Source: JBEIUO01 sp964549785
GTDB lineage: Bacteria; Planctomycetota; Phycisphaerae; Phycisphaerales; UBA1924
DNA: 37,414 nucleotides
Direction of reading: 5' to 3'
NCBI GenBank assembly: GCA_964549785.1
Contig: CAZJXA010000008.1
Span: 1 to 37,414 of the forward strand
Numbering within the stretch: position 1 is the stretch's first letter; each line of letters starts with the position of its first letter. Position numbers and translations under genes: made by a program. The notes beneath the pieces are model-generated. The model searched no databases. It worked only from the letters and a program-made list of their open reading frames with translations, and was not told where the DNA came from. Below are positions 24,822 to 33,121 of the stretch, one piece after another.

Positions 24822-25403
24822 ATGAGCCGCCTCCCCGACTGGTTTCATTCCTCGTTCATGAGCGCCGCCCGGCTTCTTGACACGCTGCGCTCCGACGAAC
24901 AGGCCATTTTGCAGATCTGGAATCTCACTGTTCGCTGCTCCGCCGCCTTCAAGGACGGTGCGAAAGTGATGATCTGCGGCAACGGCGGGAGTTTGTGCGA
25001 TGCCACCCACTTCGCCGAAGAACTCACCGGTCGCTTCCGGAACGACCGCCCGCCCCTGCCGGCCATCGCCCTCTCGGACGCGGGGCATATCACGTGCACC
25101 GCCAACGATTACGGTTTCGAGTTTGTCTTTAGCCGCGGCATCGAGGCGCTCGGAAAGCCCGGCGACGTGCTGATCCTGCTCAGCACCAGCGGCAATTCCC
25201 CGAACATTTTGAATGCCGCGAAAGCCGGCCGTGAGAAGCACATGTGGGTCTTCGGCCTGCTTGGCAAGGGTGGTGGGGCCGTGAAACCCCTCTGTGATGA
25301 ATGCGTGGTGGTCCCCGGCGAAACCTCGGACCGAATCCAGGAACTCCACATGCTCGCCCTGCACACCGTGGTCGAAGGGATCGAACGCCTGATGGCGACA
25401 TAG
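24822..25403 (+). CDS. gmhA: SIS-domain phosphoheptose isomerase (GmhA type)
   Basis: A 193-residue SIS-domain protein. GNGGS at 53-57, ATHFAEELTGRF at 61-72 and STSGNSPNIL at 121-130 are the phosphosugar-binding blocks of GmhA/DiaA proteins, and the end (IQELHMLALHTVVEGIE) carries the late active-site region. GmhA converts sedoheptulose 7-phosphate to D-glycero-heptose 7-phosphate, the first step of ADP-heptose synthesis for lipopolysaccharide. DiaA-like replication regulators share the fold, so the exact role is inferred. No hldE or gmhB is nearby. The start at 24822 could instead be the ATG at 24858. The gene is divergent from the B12 sensor. Confidence 0.82.
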   Translation: MSRLPDWFHSSFMSAARLLDTLRSDEQAILQIWNLTVRCSAAFKDGAKVMICGNGGSLCDATHFAEELTGRFRNDRPPLPAIALSDAGHITCTANDYGFEFVFSRGIEALGKPGDVLILLSTSGNSPNILNAAKAGREKHMWVFGLLGKGGGAVKPLCDECVVVPGETSDRIQELHMLALHTVVEGIERLMAT

Positions 25404-25439
25404 GCCGCAGGGAGAGAAGCCATCGGCCGGAGAAAGGCT

Positions 25440-25486
25440 ATCGGGCATTTGGCGTTTGGCGTTTGGGATTCGGCCAAATGCCCGAT
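25440..25486. repeat. Hairpin repeat built from the GCCCGAT heptad
   Basis: ATCGGGCATTTGGC at 25440-25453 is the perfect reverse complement of GCCAAATGCCCGAT at 25473-25486: a 14-bp stem. The 19-base loop contains repeated GGCGTTT units. It lies about 36 bases after the gmhA-like stop and could end that transcript, but no T-tract follows. The arms contain the same ATGCCCGAT string as the array at 22466-22500. Confidence 0.75.
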
Positions 25487-25570
25487 CGCCGATTCCCCCC
25501 CAAACGCGGCCGCCGTCGCTCGGCCGCATAAACTCCGTGGCGGTTGTCCACCCGCCCGGAGGTTCGATCC

Positions 25571-26962
25571 ATGGCGTATTACATCAAACTCGGAAATCTC
25601 CCCAAAAAACGCCACGTGCAGTTCCGCCGGCCCGATGGTGCCCTGTACAGCGAGGAACTCTTCGGCACCGAAGGCTTCGTCGGCCCCACCAGCACGATGT
25701 ACCACATCAACCCCCCGACGCAGGTCAGCGGCTGGAAGTCGCTCTACTCGACCAAGGCGGAGTACGTCGAAGAGGGCACGATGCGGATGCGGCACCTCAA
25801 GACCGCGAAACTCGCTCCCAACGGCGATCCGGTGACCGGGCGGGTGGTCCTCTTCGGCAACGCCGACTGCGAGATGAGCCTGTGCAACCCCGTCGAGCAG
25901 ATGGGATACCACTTCAAGAACGCCCAAGGCGATGAGTGCATCTTCGTGCACTTCGGGTCAGGCACCTGCTTCACGCTGATGGGGACGCTCAGGTTCGGGC
26001 CGAAGGACTACATCATCATCCCGAAGGGTGTGACGTATCAGATGGTCTTTGATGCGCCGATCGCCGTCGCCAAACCAGCGGATGCGGACCCGACTCTCGA
26101 ACAGTGGAAACTCGGCACGCCCGAGATGCCCTGGGGCAAGTTCCTCGTCATCGAGACCGCCAACGGCAGCCACATCGGCCCGCCGCCCCGCTATGTGAGC
26201 AAGCAGACCAGCCAGTTCCTCGAACACAGCCCCTATTGCGAGCGCGATCTCCGGATGCCCGAGTTGCCCCTGACCTTCGATCAGAAGGGCCAGTTCGAGG
26301 TCCGCATCAAGGCCCGAAACAGCGTCCACTCCTACATGTATTCCTACCACCCGCTCGATCTCGTCGGTTGGGATGGCTGCTACTACCCATACATTTTCAA
26401 CATCGACGACTTCGCCCCGATCACCGGCAAACTGCACATGCCCCCGCCGATCCACCAGACGTTCGAGGCCCACAACTTCGTCATCTGTTCATTCTGCCCG
26501 CGCATGCTCGATTGGCACCCGGGCGCGATCCCCGTGCCGTACAACCACAGCAACCTCGATTCCGACGAAGTGCTGTACTACGTCGAGGGCAATTACAAGG
26601 CCCGCAAAGGGATCGAGCAGGGCTCGATCACCGCCCACCCGCAAGGCATCCCCCACGGCCCGCACCCGGGCACGGTCGAAAAGTCTCTGGGTGCCACCTT
26701 CACCAACGAACTCGCAGTCATGTGCGACACCTTCCGGCCGTTGTTCCCGACCAAGGCTGCGCTGGGCATCGACGACGCCGCGTACCCCGACAGTTGGCAG
26801 GGCGACCATTTCCCCCAATCCCACGGTCAGCACCAAAGCAACGGAATGCCCAACGGCGCCCCTTCCAACCCGAACGCCCAGCCCTACGCCCATGCGAACG
26901 GTGCCCCGCGCCAGGTCACGGAGATTCTGGAAGGTCGGACGACGAATGTGTGGGCGGATTGA
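25571..26962 (+). CDS. hmgA: Homogentisate 1,2-dioxygenase
   Basis: A 463-residue cupin-type dioxygenase that opens the homogentisate ring to maleylacetoacetate in tyrosine/phenylalanine breakdown. Blocks seen include PIHQTFEAHNFVICSFCPRM, PVPYNHSNLDSDEVLYYVEG and HPQGIPHGPHPG, which hold the iron-binding His and acidic residues. The last 50 residues are low in complexity and rich in His, Gln, Asn and Pro (HGQHQSNGMPNGAPSN) before a short conserved-looking end. ATG 25571 is chosen because GGAGG lies eight bases upstream; an in-frame ATG at 25544 lacks this. No fumarylacetoacetase or maleylacetoacetate isomerase gene is adjacent. Confidence 0.92.
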   Translation: MAYYIKLGNLPKKRHVQFRRPDGALYSEELFGTEGFVGPTSTMYHINPPTQVSGWKSLYSTKAEYVEEGTMRMRHLKTAKLAPNGDPVTGRVVLFGNADCEMSLCNPVEQMGYHFKNAQGDECIFVHFGSGTCFTLMGTLRFGPKDYIIIPKGVTYQMVFDAPIAVAKPADADPTLEQWKLGTPEMPWGKFLVIETANGSHIGPPPRYVSKQTSQFLEHSPYCERDLRMPELPLTFDQKGQFEVRIKARNSVHSYMYSYHPLDLVGWDGCYYPYIFNIDDFAPITGKLHMPPPIHQTFEAHNFVICSFCPRMLDWHPGAIPVPYNHSNLDSDEVLYYVEGNYKARKGIEQGSITAHPQGIPHGPHPGTVEKSLGATFTNELAVMCDTFRPLFPTKAALGIDDAAYPDSWQGDHFPQSHGQHQSNGMPNGAPSNPNAQPYAHANGAPRQVTEILEGRTTNVWAD

Positions 26963-26977
26963 ATACGGCGGTGCTGC

Positions 26978-27658
26978 ATGATGTTCGGTGAAAGAAGCAC
27001 AGGCCGACCCCGGCATGCCGGGGTGCCGCCCACATCCCCGGCTCCGCTGACCACCTACGAGGACCGCCTCGACCGCGAGAAAGTGTGGGCCTTGTCCGAG
27101 GGCAGCCGCCACTTCGAAGACCGCAGCGCTGTGCACGATGCTCTGCGCCGTATCGCCGCTCGCTTGGATGAACTGACCGTTCCTTACGCCGTGGTGGGCG
27201 GCATGGCCCTCTTCCACCACGGTTTGCGTCGCTTCACCGAGGAAGTGGACATCCTCGTTACACCGAGTGGGCTTGAAACGATCCATTCCCGACTGTCGGG
27301 CCTTGACTACTTCCACACGTTCGCGCAGAGCCGTTCGCTGCGAGACGCCAACACCGGAGTTCGGATCCAGTTCCTGCTCACGGGTGACTTCCCCGGCGAC
27401 GGGCGCCCAAAGCCTGTTGTGTTCCCCGACCCCGCTCTGGTTTCACATGTGGAAGACGGCGTGAACTACCTCAACCTTCTCACGCTCATCGAACTCAAAC
27501 TCGCCTCGGGAATGACTAACCCCGGCCGCCTTCGCGATCTTTCGGACGTCCTCGAACTCACACGCGTCCTCAAACTGCCGGAATCATTCGCGGCAGACTT
27601 GAACCCCTTCGTTCGGGCCAAGTTCTTGGAACTGCTCGAAGCGGGTCGGCACACCTGA
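26978..27658 (+). CDS. Nucleotidyltransferase-like protein
   Basis: A protein of up to 226 residues with a minimal nucleotidyltransferase-type core: PYAVVGGMALFHHGLRRFTE then EVDILV (Gly74-Gly75, Glu89 and Asp91 counted from ATG 26978), followed by a helical C-terminal part ending in a YLNLLTLIELKLASGM block. The usual DxD is E-x-D. Families of this kind include MNT-like and AbiEii-like proteins, some of which are toxin-antitoxin parts, but no partner is adjacent. The first 35 residues are not conserved-looking and include an 18-bp palindrome, so GTG 27083 (VWALSEGSRHF) may be the true start. It lies 15 bases after the hmgA stop. Confidence 0.7.
   Translation: MMFGERSTGRPRHAGVPPTSPAPLTTYEDRLDREKVWALSEGSRHFEDRSAVHDALRRIAARLDELTVPYAVVGGMALFHHGLRRFTEEVDILVTPSGLETIHSRLSGLDYFHTFAQSRSLRDANTGVRIQFLLTGDFPGDGRPKPVVFPDPALVSHVEDGVNYLNLLTLIELKLASGMTNPGRLRDLSDVLELTRVLKLPESFAADLNPFVRAKFLELLEAGRHT
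27007..27024. repeat. Perfect 18-bp palindrome
   Basis: ACCCCGGCATGCCGGGGT reads the same on both strands. It is 45 bases after the hmgA stop and within the doubtful N-terminal part of the next gene. It may be an intergenic hairpin (an hmgA terminator without a T-tract) or a repeat. It argues for the later GTG start of the nucleotidyltransferase-like gene. Confidence 0.6.
27083..27116 (+). repeat. Direct repeat, copy A
   Basis: This 34-base segment encodes VWALSEGSRHF in the nucleotidyltransferase-like gene. It is repeated at 28244-28277 with two mismatches. The identity stops sharply at the end of both copies. Confidence 0.85.
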
Positions 27659-27691
27659 GTTTCACTCGGGCGTCGGGGTAGGGCCGGCGTG

Positions 27692-27791
27692 NNNNNNNNN
27701 NNNNNNNNNNNNNNNNNNNNNNNNNNNNNNNNNNNNNNNNNNNNNNNNNNNNNNNNNNNNNNNNNNNNNNNNNNNNNNNNNNNNNNNNNNN
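27692..27791. other. Assembly gap of 100 Ns
   Basis: Exactly 100 undetermined bases. This is the conventional placeholder for a scaffold gap of unknown length. The 33 bases before it (27659-27691) are non-coding and the bases after it open in mid-frame, so genes may be missing here. Frames running across the Ns are not meaningful. Confidence 0.98.
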
Positions 27792-27965
27792 CAAGGAACG
27801 ATCGCCAGTCGAATCTCGGTCGCCCGGCGTATCCGCAGGACGGCGGCGGGCACAATTCCATACGCGAAGGCGCTCATTCATTCCGCAGCGCGAGCGACCT
27901 ACGGCCTGAGGTTTGCATGGGTCGCGAATTCCCCGGGCGGGCCGTGGAAGACATTGAATTCGTAG
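27792..27965 (+). CDS. Possible C-terminal end of a protein cut by the gap
   Basis: The frame starting at 27792 stays open for 57 codons and stops with TAG at 27963-27965. It begins QGTIASRISVARRIRRTAAG and ends AWVANSPGGPWKTLNS, a protein-like composition, with the N-terminal part lost in the gap. After the stop the same frame runs on to the Nif11-like stretch, so the TAG could also be a nonsense mutation in one longer gene. No family is recognised. Confidence 0.3.
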   Translation, partial: QGTIASRISVARRIRRTAAGTIPYAKALIHSAARATYGLRFAWVANSPGGPWKTLNS

Positions 27966-28067
27966 GCGATTGACGCTGTTCCCTTCAACCTCATCCAACA
28001 CCGGATCGAGCTCAATGGCCCCCGCGCGAAGCTCGCTCGGTGGCAGCAAGATGCATACGGGCGACGC

Positions 28068-28235
28068 ATGGTCGGCGAACTTCAGATGATTCGGCACGGC
28101 CTTCCGCTTGCTAAAGCCGCTGCCAAAAGAATCTCTCGTTGCGATGATTTCGGCGCGGTCGTGCGTCTCGCGACGCAAACGGGGTATCCCCTTTCGCCGG
28201 AATTTTCAACGGTGACGGCACAAACCGTGTCCTGA
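28068..28235 (+). CDS. Nif11-like domain fragment
   Basis: From ATG 28068 the frame encodes 55 residues: MVGELQMIRHGLPLAKAAAK, then RCDDFGAVVRLATQTGYPLS and PEFSTVTAQTVS, with TGA at 28233. The central block fits the Nif11 pattern (aspartate pair, then AVVxLAxxxGYxxSPE). Nif11-type sequences serve as leader regions of ribosomally made, modified peptides, but also occur in proteins of unknown role. The frame is open upstream to 27966 (containing HRIELNGPRAKLARWQQDAY) without an ATG, so this may be the end of a longer, broken gene. No core peptide or modifying enzyme is visible, and the assembly gap lies upstream. Confidence 0.4.
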   Translation: MVGELQMIRHGLPLAKAAAKRISRCDDFGAVVRLATQTGYPLSPEFSTVTAQTVS

Positions 28236-28243
28236 TTTCTCAC

Positions 28244-28277
28244 GTGTGGGCCTTGTCCGAGGGCAGCCGGCATTTCG
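28244..28277 (+). pseudogene. Direct repeat, copy B: start of a lost nucleotidyltransferase-like gene
   Basis: These 34 bases match 27083-27116 at 32 positions and encode the same VWALSEGSRHF. Afterwards the frame has no similarity to the protein and runs into the convergent lipoprotein gene. It is most likely a relic of a second copy of the nucleotidyltransferase-like gene, or one end of a local duplication across the gap. Confidence 0.55.
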
Positions 28278-28334
28278 CACACCCGCGCCACCCCAAGCCC
28301 CCAGTCTCAAGGCCCACACCCTCTAGGCCTCTGT

Positions 28335-29471
28335 TCACTTCCCGGTCACCGGGTTCGCACGGATCAAGCCACCGCCTTCAAACCGCACGATGTAGCGGTC
28401 GTCGATCGAGCGATCCGGGATGTAGTAGTCCGTCGTGATCACCTGGGCTCCGCTGCGTTGCGCGGCTTCGAACCTCGACAGATCGTTCGCCCGGGCCTCT
28501 TTAGTGTCGGCATCGGCACGCGTCCGCACCATGAAGCCCTGCCTCACCAAGTCTCGGATCTTGGCCTCGTCGCGCACCGGATCGTTCATCACAAAGATCG
28601 CCGCCTCGGCTTCCGACGGCTCTACATCTGCAAAGTACACCGCCCGACGCAGTCCCGGGAACAACTTCAGATACCGGTCCCGCGTGGCACCGCCCTCATC
28701 CAGCACGAATACAAACCGCCCGGCCGCGGCCGCCAGCGTCGGCCACCCCCTCGTCGTCACCGCATCGCGCAGGGTCGTTGCCTCGCCGCGAACATCGTCC
28801 GGCGTCAATACTCGCCCCCGCCCCAAGCCCATCGTCACCGTCGCGTCCAGCGATCGGAGTGCTTCATCGTCGAACGCGGCTGGCTTTACCGCCCCGGGCA
28901 CCTTGCTGGCCGACTGCTTCGTGTTCATCGTCACCACAATCGGCGTGTGTCCGGGGTTCGCTTCCGACCACCGACGCAGTTCCCGCAAGCAGCCCTCAAA
29001 GGCGATGTGCGAGGTGCGAAAATCAAAGTCCGCATCGTGCAGGACCTTGAACCCGGGAGTGTAAAGTGCTTCAACGTCCGTCCGTGGCCAAGGCTCGACC
29101 CCGTTGGCCCTCAGCAGCCGATGCCCCATGGGTTCGGCATAGAGGCCGCCCGTGGGATCGAAGAATACATCCAGTTCCAAGTTCCGCAGACCCAGATTTA
29201 GTTGATCGCTGAGCGACAGGTGCGCGTAATTGATCGCATCGACTCCGCCATAGAAGGGCCGCATGGCCTCCCGCAGTTCTGGCTGTGGTGCCAGTTTGAA
29301 ACTGTTATGACTACCGATGAACTGGACGTGGTCGAGGCGATGGTCTCGGAGACTTCCGGGCTGTCCGATGGCAGCGCCACTCTCCGGCGTCCCAGTCGGT
29401 GACCGGGCTGTGCATCCGCTGACTCCCGCGCAAACGGTCGCGGCCAACAGAGCGATTAGGCGGCGTTTCAT
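28335..29471 (-). CDS. Ca2+-dependent PI-PLC-like lipoprotein
   Basis: A 378-residue protein with a lipobox ending GVSGC (Cys20), so it is anchored in an envelope membrane. The PI-PLC-type TIM barrel is seen from about residue 45: QFIGSHNSFK holds the first catalytic His (His55) and Asn, LRNLELDVFFDPTGG the metal-binding Glu/Asp, and FKVLHDADFD the second His (His145). The closing strand is SGAQVITTDYYIPD. This matches the calcium-dependent phosphatidylinositol-specific phospholipase C1-like family. It would cleave the phosphodiester of inositol phospholipids or related glycolipids outside the cell membrane; the true substrate is unknown. It is divergent from cysS. Confidence 0.85.
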   Translation of the reverse strand: MKRRLIALLAATVCAGVSGCTARSPTGTPESGAAIGQPGSLRDHRLDHVQFIGSHNSFKLAPQPELREAMRPFYGGVDAINYAHLSLSDQLNLGLRNLELDVFFDPTGGLYAEPMGHRLLRANGVEPWPRTDVEALYTPGFKVLHDADFDFRTSHIAFEGCLRELRRWSEANPGHTPIVVTMNTKQSASKVPGAVKPAAFDDEALRSLDATVTMGLGRGRVLTPDDVRGEATTLRDAVTTRGWPTLAAAAGRFVFVLDEGGATRDRYLKLFPGLRRAVYFADVEPSEAEAAIFVMNDPVRDEAKIRDLVRQGFMVRTRADADTKEARANDLSRFEAAQRSGAQVITTDYYIPDRSIDDRYIVRFEGGGLIRANPVTGK

Positions 29472-29700
29472 GGGTCACACCGTACCGCGGCTCCGACCGG
29501 TGATCTCACCATCCGGCACTACCAGCCAGAATCTTCGCGCCACCTTCACATTCTCGACCGCCGCCATCCGCCGATCCACCGTGCAGGTCACCCCGATCGG
29601 TAACGTCGCTCCGCCCGAATCCGCATCACCTGGAACAAACGGGCCGATCGAAAACGGCCGACCGGCGGCCCGCCCCCTTTTTTCCTACCCTTCCGCCCGA

Positions 29701-31293
29701 ATGCCCCTGTCGCTCTTCAATTCCTTGACCCGCCGCACCGAGCCGTTCGTCCCGCAAAACCCCGCGGCTGTCACCTTCTACACCTGCGGCCCCACGGTCT
29801 ACGACGATGCCCACATCGGCAACTTCCGATCCTTCCTCGCGGCCGATCTGCTGCGCCGCTTTATCGAAAGCCCGCTCTGCCAACTCTCAACCGCCCTTGG
29901 CATCCACACCGGTCCGCGCCGGGTGACCCACGTCATGAACATCACCGATGTCGGCCATATGACCGACGATGCCGAGGGCGGCGAGGCCGGTGAAGACCGA
30001 ATGGCGGTGGCCGGTCGCCGCTTGGAAGAAGCCAAGAAGTCAGGAAAACTCCCCGCCGGCACCACCATCAACCCCGGCGACCCCTACCAGATCGCCCGCT
30101 TCTATGAAGACCGTTTTCGCACGGACGCCCGGGCCTTGGGCCTCAAACTCGCGATTGAAGCCCAAACCGATCCCACCCTCATGCCCCGCGCGACCGAGAA
30201 CGTCCCCGGCATGATCGCCGTTACCGCCCGCCTCCTCGAGCGCGGCTACGCCTACCAGGCCGGCGACCCCGGTTCCCGCGCAGTCTATTTCGACGTTCAG
30301 AAATTCGCCCCGTACGGCCGCCTGTCGGGCAACACCCTCGACAAACTCCGCGAAGGCCAAGGCGGCCGTATCTCTGCGGCGAACCAGTCCGCGAAACGCC
30401 ATCCCGCGGACTTCCTGCTCTGGAAAGAAGACGCTTCGCACATCATGAAGTGGGAGAGCCCGTGGGGCTGGGGCTACCCCGGCTGGCACATCGAGTGCAC
30501 GGTGATGAGCGTTGCCCGCCTGGCCGGGTTGGACCACGCCGACGGACTGCACGCATTCGTCGCCCCCAGCGGGCAATCGATCATCGACCTTCACTCGGGC
30601 GGTGAGGACAACATCTTCCCCCACCACGAGTGCGAGGTCGCTCAGAGTTGCTGCGCGTTCAACGCCGAACCCGACTCGGGTTCCTTCGCCTCGATGTGGT
30701 TCCACCCGCGCTTCCTGCTGGTCGAAGGCACCAAGATGAGCAAGAGCAAGGGCAATTTTTTTACCGCCCGCGATCTGTTCGACAAAGGCATCGAGCCCGC
30801 CGCGCTGCGGCTCGCGCTCATCGGGACACATTACCGATCGAACGCGGATTTCACGATGCACGGGCTCAAGAGCGCACAGCGGACCATCGACCGCTGGCGA
30901 AACTTCCGGAAAAACGCTCTGGAATCGGCGGCCGGAGGGATCACCGTTGATCGCTCCGTGCTGGACCGCTTTGCCGAGGCCATGCACAATGATCTGAACA
31001 TCTCGGAAGCCATCGCCGCCGTGCATCAGTGGGTGGGTGAAGCAGGTAACGGCTGCCACCAGGACGCTGATACGTTCGACACCATCGACAGCGTGCTCGG
31101 TCTCTTCGGGCTCGGTCAGCCCGCCACATTGAAACTCGACTCGACGGTGGAGAATCTGCTCGCTGAACGAAAGGCCGCTCGCGCTGCGAAAGACTTCAAG
31201 GCGTCTGACGCCATCCGTGACCGGCTCGCAGCGCTGGGTTTCGCCGTCAAAGATCGCCCGGACGGGACGGTGGACGTTTCGCAGTTACGTTGA
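29701..31293 (+). CDS. cysS: Cysteinyl-tRNA synthetase
   Basis: A 530-residue class I aminoacyl-tRNA synthetase that charges tRNA-Cys in the cytoplasm. CGPTVYDDAHIGN at 29-41 carries the HIGH-type motif, KMSKSK at 345-350 the second signature. The zinc that selects cysteine is held by Cys29, Cys266 (IECTV), His308 and Glu312 (HHECE). It is longer than the usual 460 residues, partly from an insertion at about 88-122 (AEGGEAGEDR to PAGTTINP). ATG 29701 begins the conserved sequence; the upstream in-frame extension from 29317 lies over the divergent lipoprotein gene and is rejected. It is the first of three plus-strand genes. Confidence 0.95.
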   Translation: MPLSLFNSLTRRTEPFVPQNPAAVTFYTCGPTVYDDAHIGNFRSFLAADLLRRFIESPLCQLSTALGIHTGPRRVTHVMNITDVGHMTDDAEGGEAGEDRMAVAGRRLEEAKKSGKLPAGTTINPGDPYQIARFYEDRFRTDARALGLKLAIEAQTDPTLMPRATENVPGMIAVTARLLERGYAYQAGDPGSRAVYFDVQKFAPYGRLSGNTLDKLREGQGGRISAANQSAKRHPADFLLWKEDASHIMKWESPWGWGYPGWHIECTVMSVARLAGLDHADGLHAFVAPSGQSIIDLHSGGEDNIFPHHECEVAQSCCAFNAEPDSGSFASMWFHPRFLLVEGTKMSKSKGNFFTARDLFDKGIEPAALRLALIGTHYRSNADFTMHGLKSAQRTIDRWRNFRKNALESAAGGITVDRSVLDRFAEAMHNDLNISEAIAAVHQWVGEAGNGCHQDADTFDTIDSVLGLFGLGQPATLKLDSTVENLLAERKAARAAKDFKASDAIRDRLAALGFAVKDRPDGTVDVSQLR

Positions 31294-31438
31294 CCGGCGG
31301 AGCAACAACCGAACACCCGTTCGAGCAGTTGTTCGCGGCTCATGATGTGGTGTTCGGCGACCGACCAAACGATCGGAGCGAGCGTTCCCTGTTGAATCGG
31401 ATCGTGTGCGGGCGCGGTGATACCGTCTTTGATCCCCT

Positions 31439-33121
31439 ATGCCACTCCGCCTCCCCATCACTCTCTGGTCCTCCGTCGTCGGCCACCTCTTGCGCCTCGT
31501 CTTGCTCTCCGCCGCCGTCCTGGTCTTCGTCATCGCCTTCGCCGCGACGGTCAAGCCCCTCGCCGAGGGCAAGCTCGACGCCCCGGACGCCCTGCGCTTC
31601 ATGCTTCTGGCCGTCGCCCCCATGATGGCCTACGCGCTCCCCTTCGCCGCGGGTTTCGCGGCCACGCTCGTCTATCACCGCATGGCCGTCGATCACGAGG
31701 CGGTCGCCGCGCACTCCGGCGGCCTCTCACACCGGTCCATCCTCACGCCGGCCGTCATCGCCGCGGTCATCCTCATGGCCGTGGTCGCGCTTCTCTCCGA
31801 CCAGGTGATCCCGCGCTTCCTGCGGGGCATGCAGCAGATGGTCACCGTCGACGTCTCAAAGATGTTCGCCCGCCAGATCGCCCGTGGCAACGCCGTCCAG
31901 CAAAAAGGCATGCTCATCTATGCCGATGCGGCCCGCAGCTTCGGTCCCGAAGCCTCCTCGGGCGCACTCGATGTGCTCGCCTTCCGCAACTTCGCCGCCC
32001 TCGAACTCGACGCCAACGGAAGCCCCGAGACCGAGGTCTCCTCCGCCACCGCCGAGATGTGGCTCTTCCCCGCCGAAGAGACCGAGCAATCGAGGGCGGG
32101 CGGCGCCGCCGGACAATCACGCATCGTCATGCGGATGGATGATGTCGTCGCGGTTCGCCAGGGCGACTGGACCGCCGGCGGCAAGGACATGACGCTCCGC
32201 TGGAACACCCCGGACCCCTTCCGCGACAAGCCGTCTTTCCTCACGTTCGGCGAGATGCGAGGCCTCAGAGCCGTTCCCGAACGCATGAGCGGCATCGATT
32301 TTCCCCGCCGCGATCTCGCCTACGCCCTCGCCGAACGCGCCGGACGCGAAGCCCTCGCCGACCGTGCCACCGCTTCGTCCACCTTCCAACTCACCGATTC
32401 ACGCGGCCGCAGCGTGGACGTCGCCACCGGCGGCCTCACGTGGGAACCCCGCGGCTGGCGCGTCCTGCCGCCCGCGGGCGAATCCGAGGTGAGCGCGACC
32501 TTCGTCCGGGGCGGCCCGGAGAGCCTCGAACGCACCCGCATCACCGCCGATGATGTCTTTCTCATCACCGACATCGGCACCGATCGATACGCCCGCCGCT
32601 TCGACTTCAGACTCGAGTTCTTGAACGCCAGAACCCGCGACGCCGCGGATCCCTCCGCTTCGCTCTCCGCACCGCGGGCCGAGATCACGCTTGCGTCCCT
32701 GACGCCCCCCGGTGATGTCCTGAACGCCATGCTGAATCTCGGCACGTTCCAACTGCTGGAACGCGCCAACGGCCGTCTCGCCGACGACGGCGTTCAGGGC
32801 TTCGCCAACGAACTCCGGCGCAAGATCGTCAACCTCAACAACACCGTTCTCGCCCGCATCAACGAGCGAATGGCCCGAACCGTCGCGTGCGGCCTCATGG
32901 TCCTGACCGGCGCCATCGCCGCGCTCACACTCACCCGCCGCACACCCCTCACCGTATATCTCTGGTGTTTCCTGCCCGCCCTTCTCTGCATCATCACCAT
33001 CTCGGGCGGTGAGCAGGTCACCCAAGGCACCGGCCCGCGCGGTCTTTTCCTCCTCTGGGGCGGCGTGGCACTCCTGGGCCTTTACACCCTGTTCCTCTAC
33101 CGCCGCCTCGCGCGCCACTGA
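31439..33121 (+). CDS. LptF/LptG-family permease
   Basis: A 560-residue YjgP/YjgQ-type protein. Three helices lie near the N terminus (LLRLVLLSAAVLVFVIAFAA; LPFAAGFAATLVYHRMAVDH; ILTPAVIAAVILMAVVALLS), then a long extracytoplasmic region of beta character (about 125-460), and three C-terminal helices (VACGLMVLTGAIAALTL; VYLWCFLPALLCIITI; GLFLLWGGVALLGLYTLFLY). LptF and LptG are the membrane parts of the ABC exporter that lifts lipopolysaccharide off the inner membrane. This one is about 200 residues longer than E. coli LptF, mostly in the periplasmic domain. Only one such gene is present here, without LptB. Its TGA touches the ATG of the next gene, so the two are cotranscribed. Confidence 0.85.
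   Translation: MPLRLPITLWSSVVGHLLRLVLLSAAVLVFVIAFAATVKPLAEGKLDAPDALRFMLLAVAPMMAYALPFAAGFAATLVYHRMAVDHEAVAAHSGGLSHRSILTPAVIAAVILMAVVALLSDQVIPRFLRGMQQMVTVDVSKMFARQIARGNAVQQKGMLIYADAARSFGPEASSGALDVLAFRNFAALELDANGSPETEVSSATAEMWLFPAEETEQSRAGGAAGQSRIVMRMDDVVAVRQGDWTAGGKDMTLRWNTPDPFRDKPSFLTFGEMRGLRAVPERMSGIDFPRRDLAYALAERAGREALADRATASSTFQLTDSRGRSVDVATGGLTWEPRGWRVLPPAGESEVSATFVRGGPESLERTRITADDVFLITDIGTDRYARRFDFRLEFLNARTRDAADPSASLSAPRAEITLASLTPPGDVLNAMLNLGTFQLLERANGRLADDGVQGFANELRRKIVNLNNTVLARINERMARTVACGLMVLTGAIAALTLTRRTPLTVYLWCFLPALLCIITISGGEQVTQGTGPRGLFLLWGGVALLGLYTLFLYRRLARH

Noticed and set aside
27689..27973. Frame running through the Ns
   Set aside because: It depends on undetermined bases, and the part after the gap is less protein-like than the frame starting at 27792.
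29317..29700. In-frame 5' extension of cysS
   Set aside because: It lies over the divergent lipoprotein gene and has no synthetase similarity; the conserved start is at 29701.
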